From Archaeoglobaceae archaeon (lineage in GTDB: Archaea > Halobacteriota > Archaeoglobi > Archaeoglobales > Archaeoglobaceae): a DNA stretch of 35,161 bases. A program made the position numbers and the translations under genes. Below, in pieces: positions 8,592 to 16,119 of this stretch. Each line of letters begins with the position of its first letter. Position 1 is the stretch's first letter. The stretch is from the NCBI GenBank assembly GCA_026988525.1, contig JALSLC010000031.1, forward strand, positions 1 to 35,161, written 5' to 3'. Below the pieces are notes generated by a model. That model did not search any database, had not been told where the DNA came from, and saw nothing but the letters and a program-made list of their open reading frames with translations.

Positions 8592-8599
8592 TATATAAA
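8592..8599. promoter_or_regulatory. Shared TATA box for tRNA-iMet and the DUF1648 gene
   Basis: TATATAAA (TTTATATA on the minus strand) is centred about 28 nt from the tRNA 5' end at 8567 and about 25 nt from the ATG at 8621 on the other strand. One element could drive both units; the minus-strand orientation fits the consensus better. Confidence 0.5.
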
Positions 8600-8620
8600 G
8601 TTCTCGGTCACAACTGTTAA

Positions 8621-9166
8621 ATGTTAAACTATAAAATTAGTTTTATGAAAGCGATTAAGAGATTATCGATTGCAATAACTATTTCTGTTTTAATGATGTG
8701 GATTCTTGCATTTTATTATTACTTTACTCTCCCCAGTACAGTTGCAACTCACTTTGGTGTGAGCGGTACAGCAGACAGTTATGGTAGTAAAACCATTCTG
8801 TTAATAATACCATTTTTGTTTAGCATTGCGCCTATTTTGATATTGGTTTTAACAAAGTATAGATTTAAAATAATAGAAAACTACCCCTACTTGATAAAGT
8901 TACCAGCTTTTATTTTATATGGAAATAACAAGCTTAAAGATTATCTGATAGATAGGTACTTTGAAGCTATGCTCAGCTACACATTAATTTTGAGTATATC
9001 TCTGCTTTTTGTTGAAGTTGGTGTTTTTGAAGGGGCTTTTTCAGGGAGACTACCTGAATGGTTTAATTTAGCAGTTTTAATTCCAGTATTAACTATAGTT
9101 CCTTACCTGTTTTACTTAAAAAAGCTGTACAAAACGTCTAAGCTTATGCTTAACAAACAACCTTAG
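8621..9166 (+). CDS. DUF1648-domain membrane protein
   Basis: The 181-residue protein has an N-terminal membrane segment, then the DUF1648 signature LPSTVATHFGVSGTADSYGSK (around residues 38-58, partial match), then three more hydrophobic segments near residues 59-77, 115-135 and 148-166. DUF1648 is found in SdpI-like immunity proteins and in unrelated integral membrane proteins of unknown role. The ATG at 8621 fits a leaderless transcript from the TATA box at 8592-8599; an internal ATG at 8645 is the alternative. It stands alone ahead of the cyd genes. Confidence 0.65.
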   Translation: MLNYKISFMKAIKRLSIAITISVLMMWILAFYYYFTLPSTVATHFGVSGTADSYGSKTILLIIPFLFSIAPILILVLTKYRFKIIENYPYLIKLPAFILYGNNKLKDYLIDRYFEAMLSYTLILSISLLFVEVGVFEGAFSGRLPEWFNLAVLIPVLTIVPYLFYLKKLYKTSKLMLNKQP

Positions 9167-9190
9167 TGTAGTAGTTTTGCCTAATGTGGA

Positions 9191-9202
9191 TAGATTTATC
9201 TA
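9191..9202. promoter_or_regulatory. Palindromic candidate operator upstream of the cyd genes
   Basis: TAGAT-TT-ATCTA is a perfect 5-bp inverted repeat just upstream of the putative TATA element (TTTAAAA, 9217-9223) of the oxidase operon. This is where an activator or repressor would bind. Short palindromes are common in AT-rich DNA, so this is only a candidate. Confidence 0.25.
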
Positions 9203-9216
9203 ACTGGATAGAAAAA

Positions 9217-9223
9217 TTTAAAA
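9217..9223 (+). promoter_or_regulatory. TATA-like box of the cydA-cydA' operon
   Basis: TTTAAAA preceded by a purine run (GAAAAA). It predicts transcription from about 9246 and a leader of about 40 nt, which would contain the inverted repeat at 9259-9276 and the Shine-Dalgarno site at 9275-9280. Confidence 0.45.
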
Positions 9224-9258
9224 CCAGATACAATCAAAACTAATATAATTGAAATATT

Positions 9259-9276
9259 TCACAATAATGATTGTGA
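9259..9276 (+). promoter_or_regulatory. Inverted repeat in the cydA leader touching the ribosome binding site
   Basis: TCACAAT-AATG-ATTGTGA is a perfect 7-bp inverted repeat with a 4-nt spacer. Its last two bases are the first two of the Shine-Dalgarno GAGGTG (9275-9280). It could be an operator or an RNA hairpin that limits ribosome access. Confidence 0.4.
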
Positions 9277-9285
9277 GGTGGTGTG

Positions 9286-10791
9286 ATGAATTGGGTAAGC
9301 TATCCTGCATTTGCAGATAGATTGCTATCAATGATTGGAATAGAAGTGCACTGGATTATACTGCAATACATATTAGGTTTACCACTGATGGCTGTGATTG
9401 CAGAGATAGTATGGCTGAAAACAAAGGACGAAAAATGGCTTAAAATATCTAAAACAATAGCCAAGGGATTTATAATGGTTTTTGCAGTTGGAGCTGCAAT
9501 GGGTACTGCTGCAGAGTTTGGTCTTGTCCTATTATGGCCAAATCTCACTGAAATAGCGGGAAAATACATTTATTTCCCGTTGTATGCTGAGATTTTTGCA
9601 TTCATGATGGAAGTTGTATTTATATACATGTATTATTACGGTTGGGGGAGGTTGCCTGAAAAAGTACATGTTCTTGTTGGAACTTTGGCTTTGATTGGGG
9701 CTTGGTTTTCAGCTACAATGATAGTGAGTGTTAATTGCTACATGCAAGCTCCAACTGGAATTTTGCTTGGGAGTTATGCCAAAAGTTTTCCAAAGCTAAC
9801 GCTTTATGTTCCAAACAGTATAGTTTCAGCTTTGAATGTCACAGCATTGCAACTTGCAGGAATGGACGTTCTTGGTAAGACTGGAAACAGTGTAATTGTT
9901 GCTATGCCAAGTAAAATTGTAAAGGTAATTGTGGCTGATGCAATTTCAGGTAAGCCTCTATCAAAAAGCATTCTATGGAGTGTTTTAACATCATCTGCAA
10001 AAACTAAGCTTGCAAACGTTTCGACAATGGCAATTCTCGATGCCATAATGCTGAATACAGTCAAGCATATAGGTGTTTATACAATAACTTTCAAATCCCC
10101 AGTATTTGTTCCATCAGTTCTTCATGCTGTTGGTTCAGGTATTGTTGTATCAGCTTTCACTGTAATGGCGTTTTTCGGCTACTCAGCATACAAAAGAAAA
10201 TCCGAACATGCAAAACTTGGGTATAAGTACGGTGTGCTATTCTCATTAGTCTCCATAATCTATCAAGGTTTTGTTAGTGGACATGAAATGGGTGTAGCTG
10301 TAGCTGAGTGGAATAGAGAAAAATTTGCTGCAATACTTTATGGCTCTCCACCTTTTGTTGAAAAGATAGAGTACACTCTTGCTGGTGTAAAGAACTACAT
10401 CTCCTACAATCAGATACCTCTCTGGCTTAGACCACCAACTATAATACACTGGCTTTACTACACTAAGATAACACTCGCAGTTCTGCTTGGGTTAAGTACT
10501 TTAATTCTTGCCTACTTCTTGTTCATTAAAAAGAGGTATGTGTATTCAAAGTACTTCCTGATATTGCCCTTAATAGCCCAATTAGTTAGTTTTCTCGGAT
10601 GGGCGGTGAGAGAAATAGGAAGAAAACCTTGGACAATATATGGAATAATGGATGTAAAAACTGCACACACAATAAATCCACCGCCACTTTGGGTGGACTT
10701 CTTAGTAGAAGCTTACTTTATAGGATTGCTAATTGTTCTTTGTTATGCTGTCTATAGATTTCTCTGGAAGGCAGGGGAGGTGAAAGCATGA
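9286..10791 (+). CDS. cydA: Cytochrome bd-type oxidase subunit I (CydA)
   Basis: This 501-residue multi-spanning membrane protein carries CydA landmarks: His22 in IEVHWIILQ (high-spin haem ligand position), MGTAAEFG (72-79), the proton-path glutamates Glu102 and Glu109 followed by YYYGWGRL, MQAPTG (153-158), His280 in SVLHAVGSG (haem b558 ligand position), a Q-loop-like AEWNREKFAAILYG (340-353) and GRKPW (445-449). By hand alignment, the position of the second b558 ligand (Met in E. coli) is not obviously Met here. ATG 9286 is preferred over GTG 9283 because of the Shine-Dalgarno GAGGTG at 9275-9280. It overlaps the next gene by 4 nt. Expected function is quinol:oxygen oxidoreduction in the membrane. 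Confidence 0.9.
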   Translation: MNWVSYPAFADRLLSMIGIEVHWIILQYILGLPLMAVIAEIVWLKTKDEKWLKISKTIAKGFIMVFAVGAAMGTAAEFGLVLLWPNLTEIAGKYIYFPLYAEIFAFMMEVVFIYMYYYGWGRLPEKVHVLVGTLALIGAWFSATMIVSVNCYMQAPTGILLGSYAKSFPKLTLYVPNSIVSALNVTALQLAGMDVLGKTGNSVIVAMPSKIVKVIVADAISGKPLSKSILWSVLTSSAKTKLANVSTMAILDAIMLNTVKHIGVYTITFKSPVFVPSVLHAVGSGIVVSAFTVMAFFGYSAYKRKSEHAKLGYKYGVLFSLVSIIYQGFVSGHEMGVAVAEWNREKFAAILYGSPPFVEKIEYTLAGVKNYISYNQIPLWLRPPTIIHWLYYTKITLAVLLGLSTLILAYFLFIKKRYVYSKYFLILPLIAQLVSFLGWAVREIGRKPWTIYGIMDVKTAHTINPPPLWVDFLVEAYFIGLLIVLCYAVYRFLWKAGEVKA

Positions 10792-11876
10792 TAATAGAAT
10801 TCTTAGCTTTAACTTTTGGACTACATATTTTGTTGGTAAACTTAGCAATAGGATTATCTACTGTAATCCCTCTAATGAAGAGAGCTGGAGAAAAAAGTGG
10901 GAACGATGAACTAATTCTAACTTCAAGAAAACTTATGAAGTTCTATGCTGCAACCTATGGTTTGGGTGGTGTTCTCGGTACTGCTTTCACGGTATTTTTA
11001 CTTAGCTTTTATCCGGGATTTATTGGTTTGGCAGGAAACATAGCCTTTGTACCATTTGCAATATCTATACTGCTTATTTGCTTGCACTTCATATCAATTG
11101 TTGTTTACTGGTATGGATGGGATAGATTATCCAAGAATACCCATTTCTTAGTTGGATTGTGCATGATGACTTCTGCCATACTAATTCCACTTGGATTCAG
11201 AGCAATATTTGGATTCTTAAACGCACCAATTGGTTTAGAATTACAACCCAAGTTACATCTAAATACAATCCAAGCTTTAATGAATCCGACTTTCTTAGTA
11301 TTGTATCCAAAGAGTATTTTTGCGTCATATACTCTAACATTTTTCATCCTATCAGCGTTTCTTTCCAAAAACAAAGAGTTATCTATTAAATTTGCAAAGT
11401 ATGGTCTTGTAACTCTATTAATTACAGTATTACTTGGTGTAGCATATGCTGAGACTTTGAGAGTTATATCTCCATACAAATTTGCAAATGCACTCGGATT
11501 TATCTTTAGTATGCATGCTGAGTATAACATTAGCTGGCTATTCATCTTTAAGATAATCTTTGTTGTAATTCAGTTCATAGCAGCCATTCTCTATCTAAGG
11601 TCAAGAAAAAGCTTAGCTGCAAAAGTTGCAGGTGTTTCTGCAATGATTTCTGTTGTATCTGGTGAATTACTTAATGCACTTAGCCAATATCCAATGCTCG
11701 TAGCAAACGTTTCTGGATTACCGTCTAATGTAGTAAAGCAACTTGAAAACATTCTCAATATGGCAAAACCAAACCCGCTAACTACTATGAACAGTTTGTA
11801 CGCGATAACCTTGGCTTTCCTAATACCCTTGCTTATTTGCTTTGCCCTTTTAATGTATATGGTCTCAAAAGATTGA
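10788..11876 (+). CDS. Second CydA-like oxidase subunit (CydA' type)
   Basis: The 362-residue membrane protein is not a classical CydB. It repeats the CydA plan: His13 in FGLHILLVN, LGTAFTVF, YWYGWDRLSKNTH (about residues 107-119) and a NAPIG segment like the QNPVG motif. Key residues of CydA are replaced: the two proton-path Glu positions read Ser and His, the b558 His region reads KSIFASYTLT, and GRQPW is absent. This matches the CydA' partner of archaeal CydAA' oxidases, where the second subunit is a degenerate CydA copy. It starts 4 nt inside cydA (ATGA overlap), so it is translationally coupled. Confidence 0.82.
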   Translation: MIIEFLALTFGLHILLVNLAIGLSTVIPLMKRAGEKSGNDELILTSRKLMKFYAATYGLGGVLGTAFTVFLLSFYPGFIGLAGNIAFVPFAISILLICLHFISIVVYWYGWDRLSKNTHFLVGLCMMTSAILIPLGFRAIFGFLNAPIGLELQPKLHLNTIQALMNPTFLVLYPKSIFASYTLTFFILSAFLSKNKELSIKFAKYGLVTLLITVLLGVAYAETLRVISPYKFANALGFIFSMHAEYNISWLFIFKIIFVVIQFIAAILYLRSRKSLAAKVAGVSAMISVVSGELLNALSQYPMLVANVSGLPSNVVKQLENILNMAKPNPLTTMNSLYAITLAFLIPLLICFALLMYMVSKD

Positions 11877-12001
11877 TTTTAAATTATTTTTAAATTATTT
11901 TTTGATTTCTGTTTTTAGAATTTTAAAACAAAATTTAAAACAAAATATAACAAAAATATAATAAACAAAATAATAAATAAGGGAAACAAAGTTAATAAAG
12001 G
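11877..12001. other. AT-rich low-complexity intergenic segment
   Basis: The stretch holds two near-copies of TTTTTAAATTA and two of AAAACAAAAT, with T runs just after the oxidase stop that probably terminate the cyd transcript. I see no gene or structured RNA here. Confidence 0.5.
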
Positions 12002-12010
12002 TTATAAATA
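12002..12010 (+). promoter_or_regulatory. TATA box of the exported FmdE-domain gene
   Basis: TTATAAATA lies about 39 nt before the chosen ATG. It predicts a start near 12030 and a short leader with the GGTGA ribosome binding site at 12035-12039. Confidence 0.5.
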
Positions 12011-12044
12011 TTCATCGAACAAGTGTTACTAAAGGGTGAGTACT

Positions 12045-13235
12045 ATGTCAAAAATTGGGAAAATACTATGTTTAATTGTAATTATTGCTACCATTCTCAT
12101 ACCATTAGCTCAAGGAGAAGATGTAATGTACAGTATAGGGTACAAAGCCGCAAAATTGGCAATTGAGAATCTCTCTATTAAAAAAGGTAGTGAAAACCTT
12201 CTTGTCATAACTGATGCGGGACATGTGTTGCTTGATGGAAAAAATACTGCAAGAGCTTATGATGGAGTGATGGATGGCAGTGGTGCTAGTTATGGTAAAG
12301 GTAATTTAATACAAGTTAATAGACCTATAAACTCGAAGTTATGGTTTATGTTTTACAATAAAAAAACTAAGGAAGGATTATACTTAGAAGTAAGAAATGG
12401 TATTGCTAAGAGAGATATTCAAAATTCCACTCCAAGTGAAATGTTTTCAAAAGCTATTAAACTTAAAATAGATCCAAATGAACTAATAAATGAGAGTGAA
12501 GCTAAAAACTGGAACGTTCACTTCACAAACAAAACTTTAGATGGAAACGAATTTAGCATAATTACAATTGTTACAATCTGGAGCGAATTTCCAAATGATA
12601 CCAAATACTTATTGAATGCTATTGAATTACACAATCATGTCTGTCCGGGATTAATTTCAGGATACTACATAGCCAAATACTTAGAAGTACATTATCCACT
12701 AAGCAATAAAACATTGATAGTTTGGGCAATACCACCTTGGTGTAAGGATGATGTTTTTCAGGAGTTGTTTGATGCTACGGTTGGCAAAAGAAGAATGGCT
12801 GTTATGTATCTTCAACAAAAGGATAAACTTTATCCAAAATATAAAGATTTAGCTGGAATATACGTTGAAGTAAGTAAAAATGGTTATGCAAAGGCTATTG
12901 TGATTGGCTTCAATTGGAGTAAACTGTTTAAAGATTGCAATATAAGTAGTGAGTATTTCAAAGACTTCAAATCTTACAAATGGTGGTGGGCAAGACTTAA
13001 AGCAGACGTTGTAATGTTAAAACACAATCCTGAGAGATACGTTGAAACACTTAAAATAGTAGATCTTGGAAATCAGCATAGTATTAAGAGTATGAATGCC
13101 AACTGGGTTAGTGTGGGAGAAAATCCACTTGTAAAGTTGGGGTTAATGCCCAAAGAAGAGAAAAAGTCACCTATATCCCTTTTACCTGCAATTTTAGGAT
13201 TAGTGATTGCTTTAGCTATTCGCAGAATTATTTAA
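12045..13235 (+). CDS. Exported, membrane-anchored FmdE-domain protein
   Basis: The 396-residue protein starts with a signal peptide (basic start, hydrophobic core ILCLIVIIATILIPL, then AQG/ED as a possible cleavage point). It ends with one hydrophobic helix (SLLPAILGLVIALAI) followed by RR, a likely C-terminal anchor. The centre contains an FmdE-like motif, LHNHVCPGLISGYYIAKYLE (near residues 196-215), and a later Cys in PPWCKDDVFQ, both typical of the FmdE family associated with formylmethanofuran dehydrogenase and metal or pterin chemistry. Location outside the membrane is inferred from the signal and anchor. It follows the oxidase operon but has its own promoter. I start at ATG 12045 because GTG 12036 lies within the ribosome binding site. 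Confidence 0.75.
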   Translation: MSKIGKILCLIVIIATILIPLAQGEDVMYSIGYKAAKLAIENLSIKKGSENLLVITDAGHVLLDGKNTARAYDGVMDGSGASYGKGNLIQVNRPINSKLWFMFYNKKTKEGLYLEVRNGIAKRDIQNSTPSEMFSKAIKLKIDPNELINESEAKNWNVHFTNKTLDGNEFSIITIVTIWSEFPNDTKYLLNAIELHNHVCPGLISGYYIAKYLEVHYPLSNKTLIVWAIPPWCKDDVFQELFDATVGKRRMAVMYLQQKDKLYPKYKDLAGIYVEVSKNGYAKAIVIGFNWSKLFKDCNISSEYFKDFKSYKWWWARLKADVVMLKHNPERYVETLKIVDLGNQHSIKSMNANWVSVGENPLVKLGLMPKEEKKSPISLLPAILGLVIALAIRRII

Positions 13236-13286
13236 ACTTAATTTTTTATTAAATTCGTAAAGCATTTCTGATATTTCAATCGCAAC

Positions 13287-13296
13287 TAAAATATAT
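13287..13296 (+). promoter_or_regulatory. TATA-like box of the RecA-fold/GTPase/Roadblock operon
   Basis: TAAAATATATG lies about 25-28 nt before the ATG at 13318. No Shine-Dalgarno site precedes that ATG, so the first message is probably leaderless. Confidence 0.4.
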
Positions 13297-13317
13297 GTCT
13301 TTTAATACATCATAATC

Positions 13318-13983
13318 ATGAATATGGGAGTACAGGAGAGTATACTTCCCGGTGTTAGCTTAAAAAAAGGATCCAATATCATGATATATGGCCCCACTTT
13401 TGCTGGAAAAGCAATGTTTACAAGGACAATGTTCAAAAAATTTGTAAAAGCCGGTTATTGCGGAATATATGTTTTAACGAGAGAATCAGCAGAACAATTT
13501 ATAGATTGGTTTGGTGAGGAATACGATAGTAATACTGTGAAGATTATAGATTGTGTAACCAAATCTATGACTGGAGATGCAAAGGACACTGAAGCTATAA
13601 AAAGAGAAACTGTAATGAATTTAACTGGAATTTCAGCTAAAATAAATAAATTTCTTGAAGAATTTTGGAGAAAAGGTAACAGAAATATAATTCTGGTTTT
13701 TGATTCACTATCTACTTTGTTAATGTATTTGAACTTGCAAACAGTTTTCAGGTTCTTGCACATTCTTACCGGTAGAGTTAAGATGACGGGAGCTATAGCA
13801 TTCTACATTGTTGAAGAAGGTATGCATGATGAAAAAACGATAGTTACTTTAAAACAATTATTTAACGGAATGATAGAATTTAAAGAGGAAAATGGAAAAA
13901 AATTTGTAAGATTTGTTAGTCCATTTACTAAAACGGATTGGCTTGAAATTCACGTTGATGAAGGGGGAGTGATAATAACATGA
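13318..13983 (+). CDS. KaiC/RecA-superfamily ATPase-like protein with altered P-loop
   Basis: The 221-residue protein has the KaiC/GvpD-like RecA fold: GSNIMIYGPTFAGKAMF at residues 18-34 as the Walker A region, a strand-helix pattern with YVLTRESAEQFIDWF, and Walker B NIILVFDS with Asp129. The P-loop reads GPTFAGKA: the Ser/Thr that normally follows the Lys and binds magnesium is Ala32. Single-domain KaiC-like proteins are common hubs of archaeal signalling. It begins a four-gene operon and overlaps the next gene by 4 nt. ATG 13324 is an alternative start. ATP may still bind, but hydrolysis is doubtful. Confidence 0.72.
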   Translation: MNMGVQESILPGVSLKKGSNIMIYGPTFAGKAMFTRTMFKKFVKAGYCGIYVLTRESAEQFIDWFGEEYDSNTVKIIDCVTKSMTGDAKDTEAIKRETVMNLTGISAKINKFLEEFWRKGNRNIILVFDSLSTLLMYLNLQTVFRFLHILTGRVKMTGAIAFYIVEEGMHDEKTIVTLKQLFNGMIEFKEENGKKFVRFVSPFTKTDWLEIHVDEGGVIIT

Positions 13984-15161
13984 AAGTTGTTACCGGCATA
14001 CCTGTTTTAGATGATTTAATCGATGAGATACCCAATGGTAAAACACTTACTTATTGGATAAATCCGGAAGTAGAGGGTGATGTTTTTGCCATGCAAACAA
14101 TATATACGAACGTTGAAGAAGGTTTGAAGTGTGCTTATACAACAATAACAATTTCTCCTGAATCTATATTAGCTGAGTTTGAAGAATTTGGTTGGAATGT
14201 AAAAGATTTTGAAAACTTTGAAATTGTAGATTTGTATTCAGAGTACGTTGGCTACCCATCTAAGTATAAGTATAGTGCAAACCCTTTAAAAATTGATGAA
14301 GTATGTGGTCTGTTGAAAAATGTTTTAGAAGAATTTGATGTTATATATATACCTATATCCTCTATAATAGACGTTTGTGGTGATGAGTCAATTAGTTGTA
14401 TTGAATCGATATTTAAACTTGTAAAGGAGAAAGGGAAAGTTCTAATTACTTCTTTTGTATCTTGGCCGTATCCTGAAAAAATTAAGAAAATCGTGGGAGA
14501 TTTATCAAATGCAATAGTTAAAATAGGCGGAATTCATCACAGAGTTATCCTTGGCTACTACTATGGACTTGTAAAAGTCGATTGGAAAAACGTTAAAAGT
14601 AAATCAATTTTATTTAAACTTGTTAGGCCGGGTGGGGTTAGAGCTTACATACCTAAAATACTTGTTACCGGTCCCTACAATGCTGGCAAGTCAACTTTTG
14701 TCCATGCAGTATCCAATGTAGCTTTATCTGTTGATAGACTTGGGACCACTGTAGCTTTGGATCACGGCCATTTAGAATACAAGGGTTTCTCCATAGATCT
14801 GTTTGGAACTCCTGGGCAGGAGAGATTTGACCCAATTCTAAGGATGCTTGGTAAAGATGCTCTTGGAGTAATTCTCGTAGTAGATTCCACTAAACCCGAA
14901 ACTTTTCCGAGGGCTAAGCAAATGTTAGAATCGGTAACGCACTTTGGGTTGCCATACGTTGTTGCAGCCAACAAACAAGATTTAAGTAACGCTCTATCGC
15001 CTGAAGAAATAAGAAAGAAGATGTACCTCCCAGAAGATGTACCTATAATTCCAATTTCAGCTTCAAAAGGTGAGGGGATCTTTAAAGTAATTGATGCTCT
15101 GCTCGATATCCTTGTAGGTTCTTGGAAGGAGGGAGAAAATGAGTTTGAGATCTCAACTTGA
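13980..15161 (+). CDS. RecA-like domain fused to a Ras-like small GTPase
   Basis: Residues 1-200 resemble a KaiC-type RecA domain (VVTGIPVLDDLIDEIPNGKTL at the start) but the Walker A site is lost, reading INPEVEGDVF at 27-36. Residues about 224-381 form a complete small GTPase of the COG2229/Arf-like type: P-loop GPYNAGKST (231-239), switch I threonines in LGTTVALD, switch II FGTPGQERF with catalytic-position Gln280, NKQD (331-334) and SAS (360-362). All guanine-specificity motifs are intact. The gene overlaps the RecA-like gene by 4 nt and the Roadblock gene by 23 nt, implying coupled synthesis. It is likely a GTP switch joined to a KaiC-derived docking domain; the effector is unknown. Confidence 0.82.
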   Translation: MKVVTGIPVLDDLIDEIPNGKTLTYWINPEVEGDVFAMQTIYTNVEEGLKCAYTTITISPESILAEFEEFGWNVKDFENFEIVDLYSEYVGYPSKYKYSANPLKIDEVCGLLKNVLEEFDVIYIPISSIIDVCGDESISCIESIFKLVKEKGKVLITSFVSWPYPEKIKKIVGDLSNAIVKIGGIHHRVILGYYYGLVKVDWKNVKSKSILFKLVRPGGVRAYIPKILVTGPYNAGKSTFVHAVSNVALSVDRLGTTVALDHGHLEYKGFSIDLFGTPGQERFDPILRMLGKDALGVILVVDSTKPETFPRAKQMLESVTHFGLPYVVAANKQDLSNALSPEEIRKKMYLPEDVPIIPISASKGEGIFKVIDALLDILVGSWKEGENEFEIST

Positions 15162-15504
15162 AGATATTTTAAAAGATCTTAAATCAACGGGAGATATAGA
15201 AGCATCTGCCATAGTGTCGAGAGATGGATTGCTTATAGCAGCGGATATATCAGCGAATGTTAATGCTGAAGCTTTTGCAGCTATGAGTGCTACAATGCTT
15301 GGAGCAGCAGAAACTGCAATGACTGAACTTGGAAAAGGAATTCCAGATAGGGTTGTTGTTGAAAGTTCAAACGGAAAGATAGTAGCAACCGGAGCTGGAG
15401 AAAAAGCTTTGTTAGTTGTTATGACTTCACCAAAAGCAAATCTCGGTTTAATACTACTTCAAATTGGTAAGGCAAGTAGAAGAGTTGAAGAGTTACTGGG
15501 GTGA
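15139..15504 (+). CDS. Roadblock/LC7-domain protein
   Basis: The 121-residue protein is a single Roadblock/LC7 domain: initial helix, IEASAIVSRDGLLIAADI (residues 19-36), a helix with EAFAAMSATMLGAAETAM, then strands RVVVESSNGKIVATGAG and KALLVVMTS, and a closing helix. Roadblock proteins bind small GTPases; bacterial MglB activates GTP hydrolysis by MglA, and eukaryotic relatives scaffold Rag GTPases. Here the gene lies immediately downstream of, and overlaps, a Ras-like GTPase gene, making that GTPase the natural partner. A Shine-Dalgarno GGAGGG (15127-15132) precedes the ATG. Confidence 0.88.
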   Translation: MSLRSQLEDILKDLKSTGDIEASAIVSRDGLLIAADISANVNAEAFAAMSATMLGAAETAMTELGKGIPDRVVVESSNGKIVATGAGEKALLVVMTSPKANLGLILLQIGKASRRVEELLG

Positions 15505-15508
15505 AATC

Positions 15509-16084
15509 ATGTTCGAAATTTTAGTTAATGAAGATTTAACAGATATGAGTGAAGGAGAGCTCGATAAAATCTTTGTTGCTCATGAGGAAGGTATAAAAAG
15601 ATTTCTTGGCAGAATACCTCTTGGATGTATATATGCAACTTTTCTTGCTGGTTTGTATGTAGAGATGGAAAAAATTGTTGGTAGAGCTGCAAAAGGATTG
15701 ATAGTGAATGCTTCAAAAAATAGGGGTAAAGTTGCTGGAATGGCTATAAGAAAAAGATACGAGAAAAAATATGGAAAGATGGATGAAGATAGAGTGAAAA
15801 TGGTAGCGAGAAACATGTTAACTGTGTGGGGTAAGTGCTTTGGATGGGGAAAAATGAACTTTAAAATAAATGATAGCGAGTTTATACTTGAGGTGGAGGA
15901 CTCACTCGAATCAACGGGTTTTATAAAGTTAAAGGTAAAAAGAGAGCAGCCTGCTTGCTGGATGTTACTTGGATACACTTGGGGGTTGCTTGAAGGTTTG
16001 TTTAATTCAAAGTTCGTAGGGGATGAAGTAGAGTGTAGAGCATCCGGAGGTAGCATTTGTAGATTCGTTTTTAGAACTGAATAA
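15509..16084 (+). CDS. V4R-domain protein
   Basis: The 191-residue protein has an N-terminal helical part and a C-terminal V4R (4-vinyl reductase-like) domain, seen in CWMLLGYTWGLLEGLF and the final CRASGGSICRFVF. The two Cys flanking a GG pair are a feature of V4R domains in archaeal regulators and of BchJ, and suggest a small-ligand or metal sensor. I use ATG 15509, which has the ribosome binding site GGGGTGA at 15498-15504, rather than an earlier in-frame start that would run into the Roadblock gene. It is the fourth gene of the GTPase operon and the obvious candidate for its input domain; the ligand is unknown. Confidence 0.8.
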   Translation: MFEILVNEDLTDMSEGELDKIFVAHEEGIKRFLGRIPLGCIYATFLAGLYVEMEKIVGRAAKGLIVNASKNRGKVAGMAIRKRYEKKYGKMDEDRVKMVARNMLTVWGKCFGWGKMNFKINDSEFILEVEDSLESTGFIKLKVKREQPACWMLLGYTWGLLEGLFNSKFVGDEVECRASGGSICRFVFRTE

Positions 16085-16119
16085 CAAAGTTTTTTTACTG
16101 ATTTACCCTACTGCCACTA

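Noticed and set aside
11877-12001. Tandem AT-rich repeats as a possible replication origin or CRISPR-like array
   Set aside because: The two-copy repeats are only about 11 nt and low in complexity. No origin recognition boxes, Cdc6/Orc gene or regular spacer pattern accompany them.
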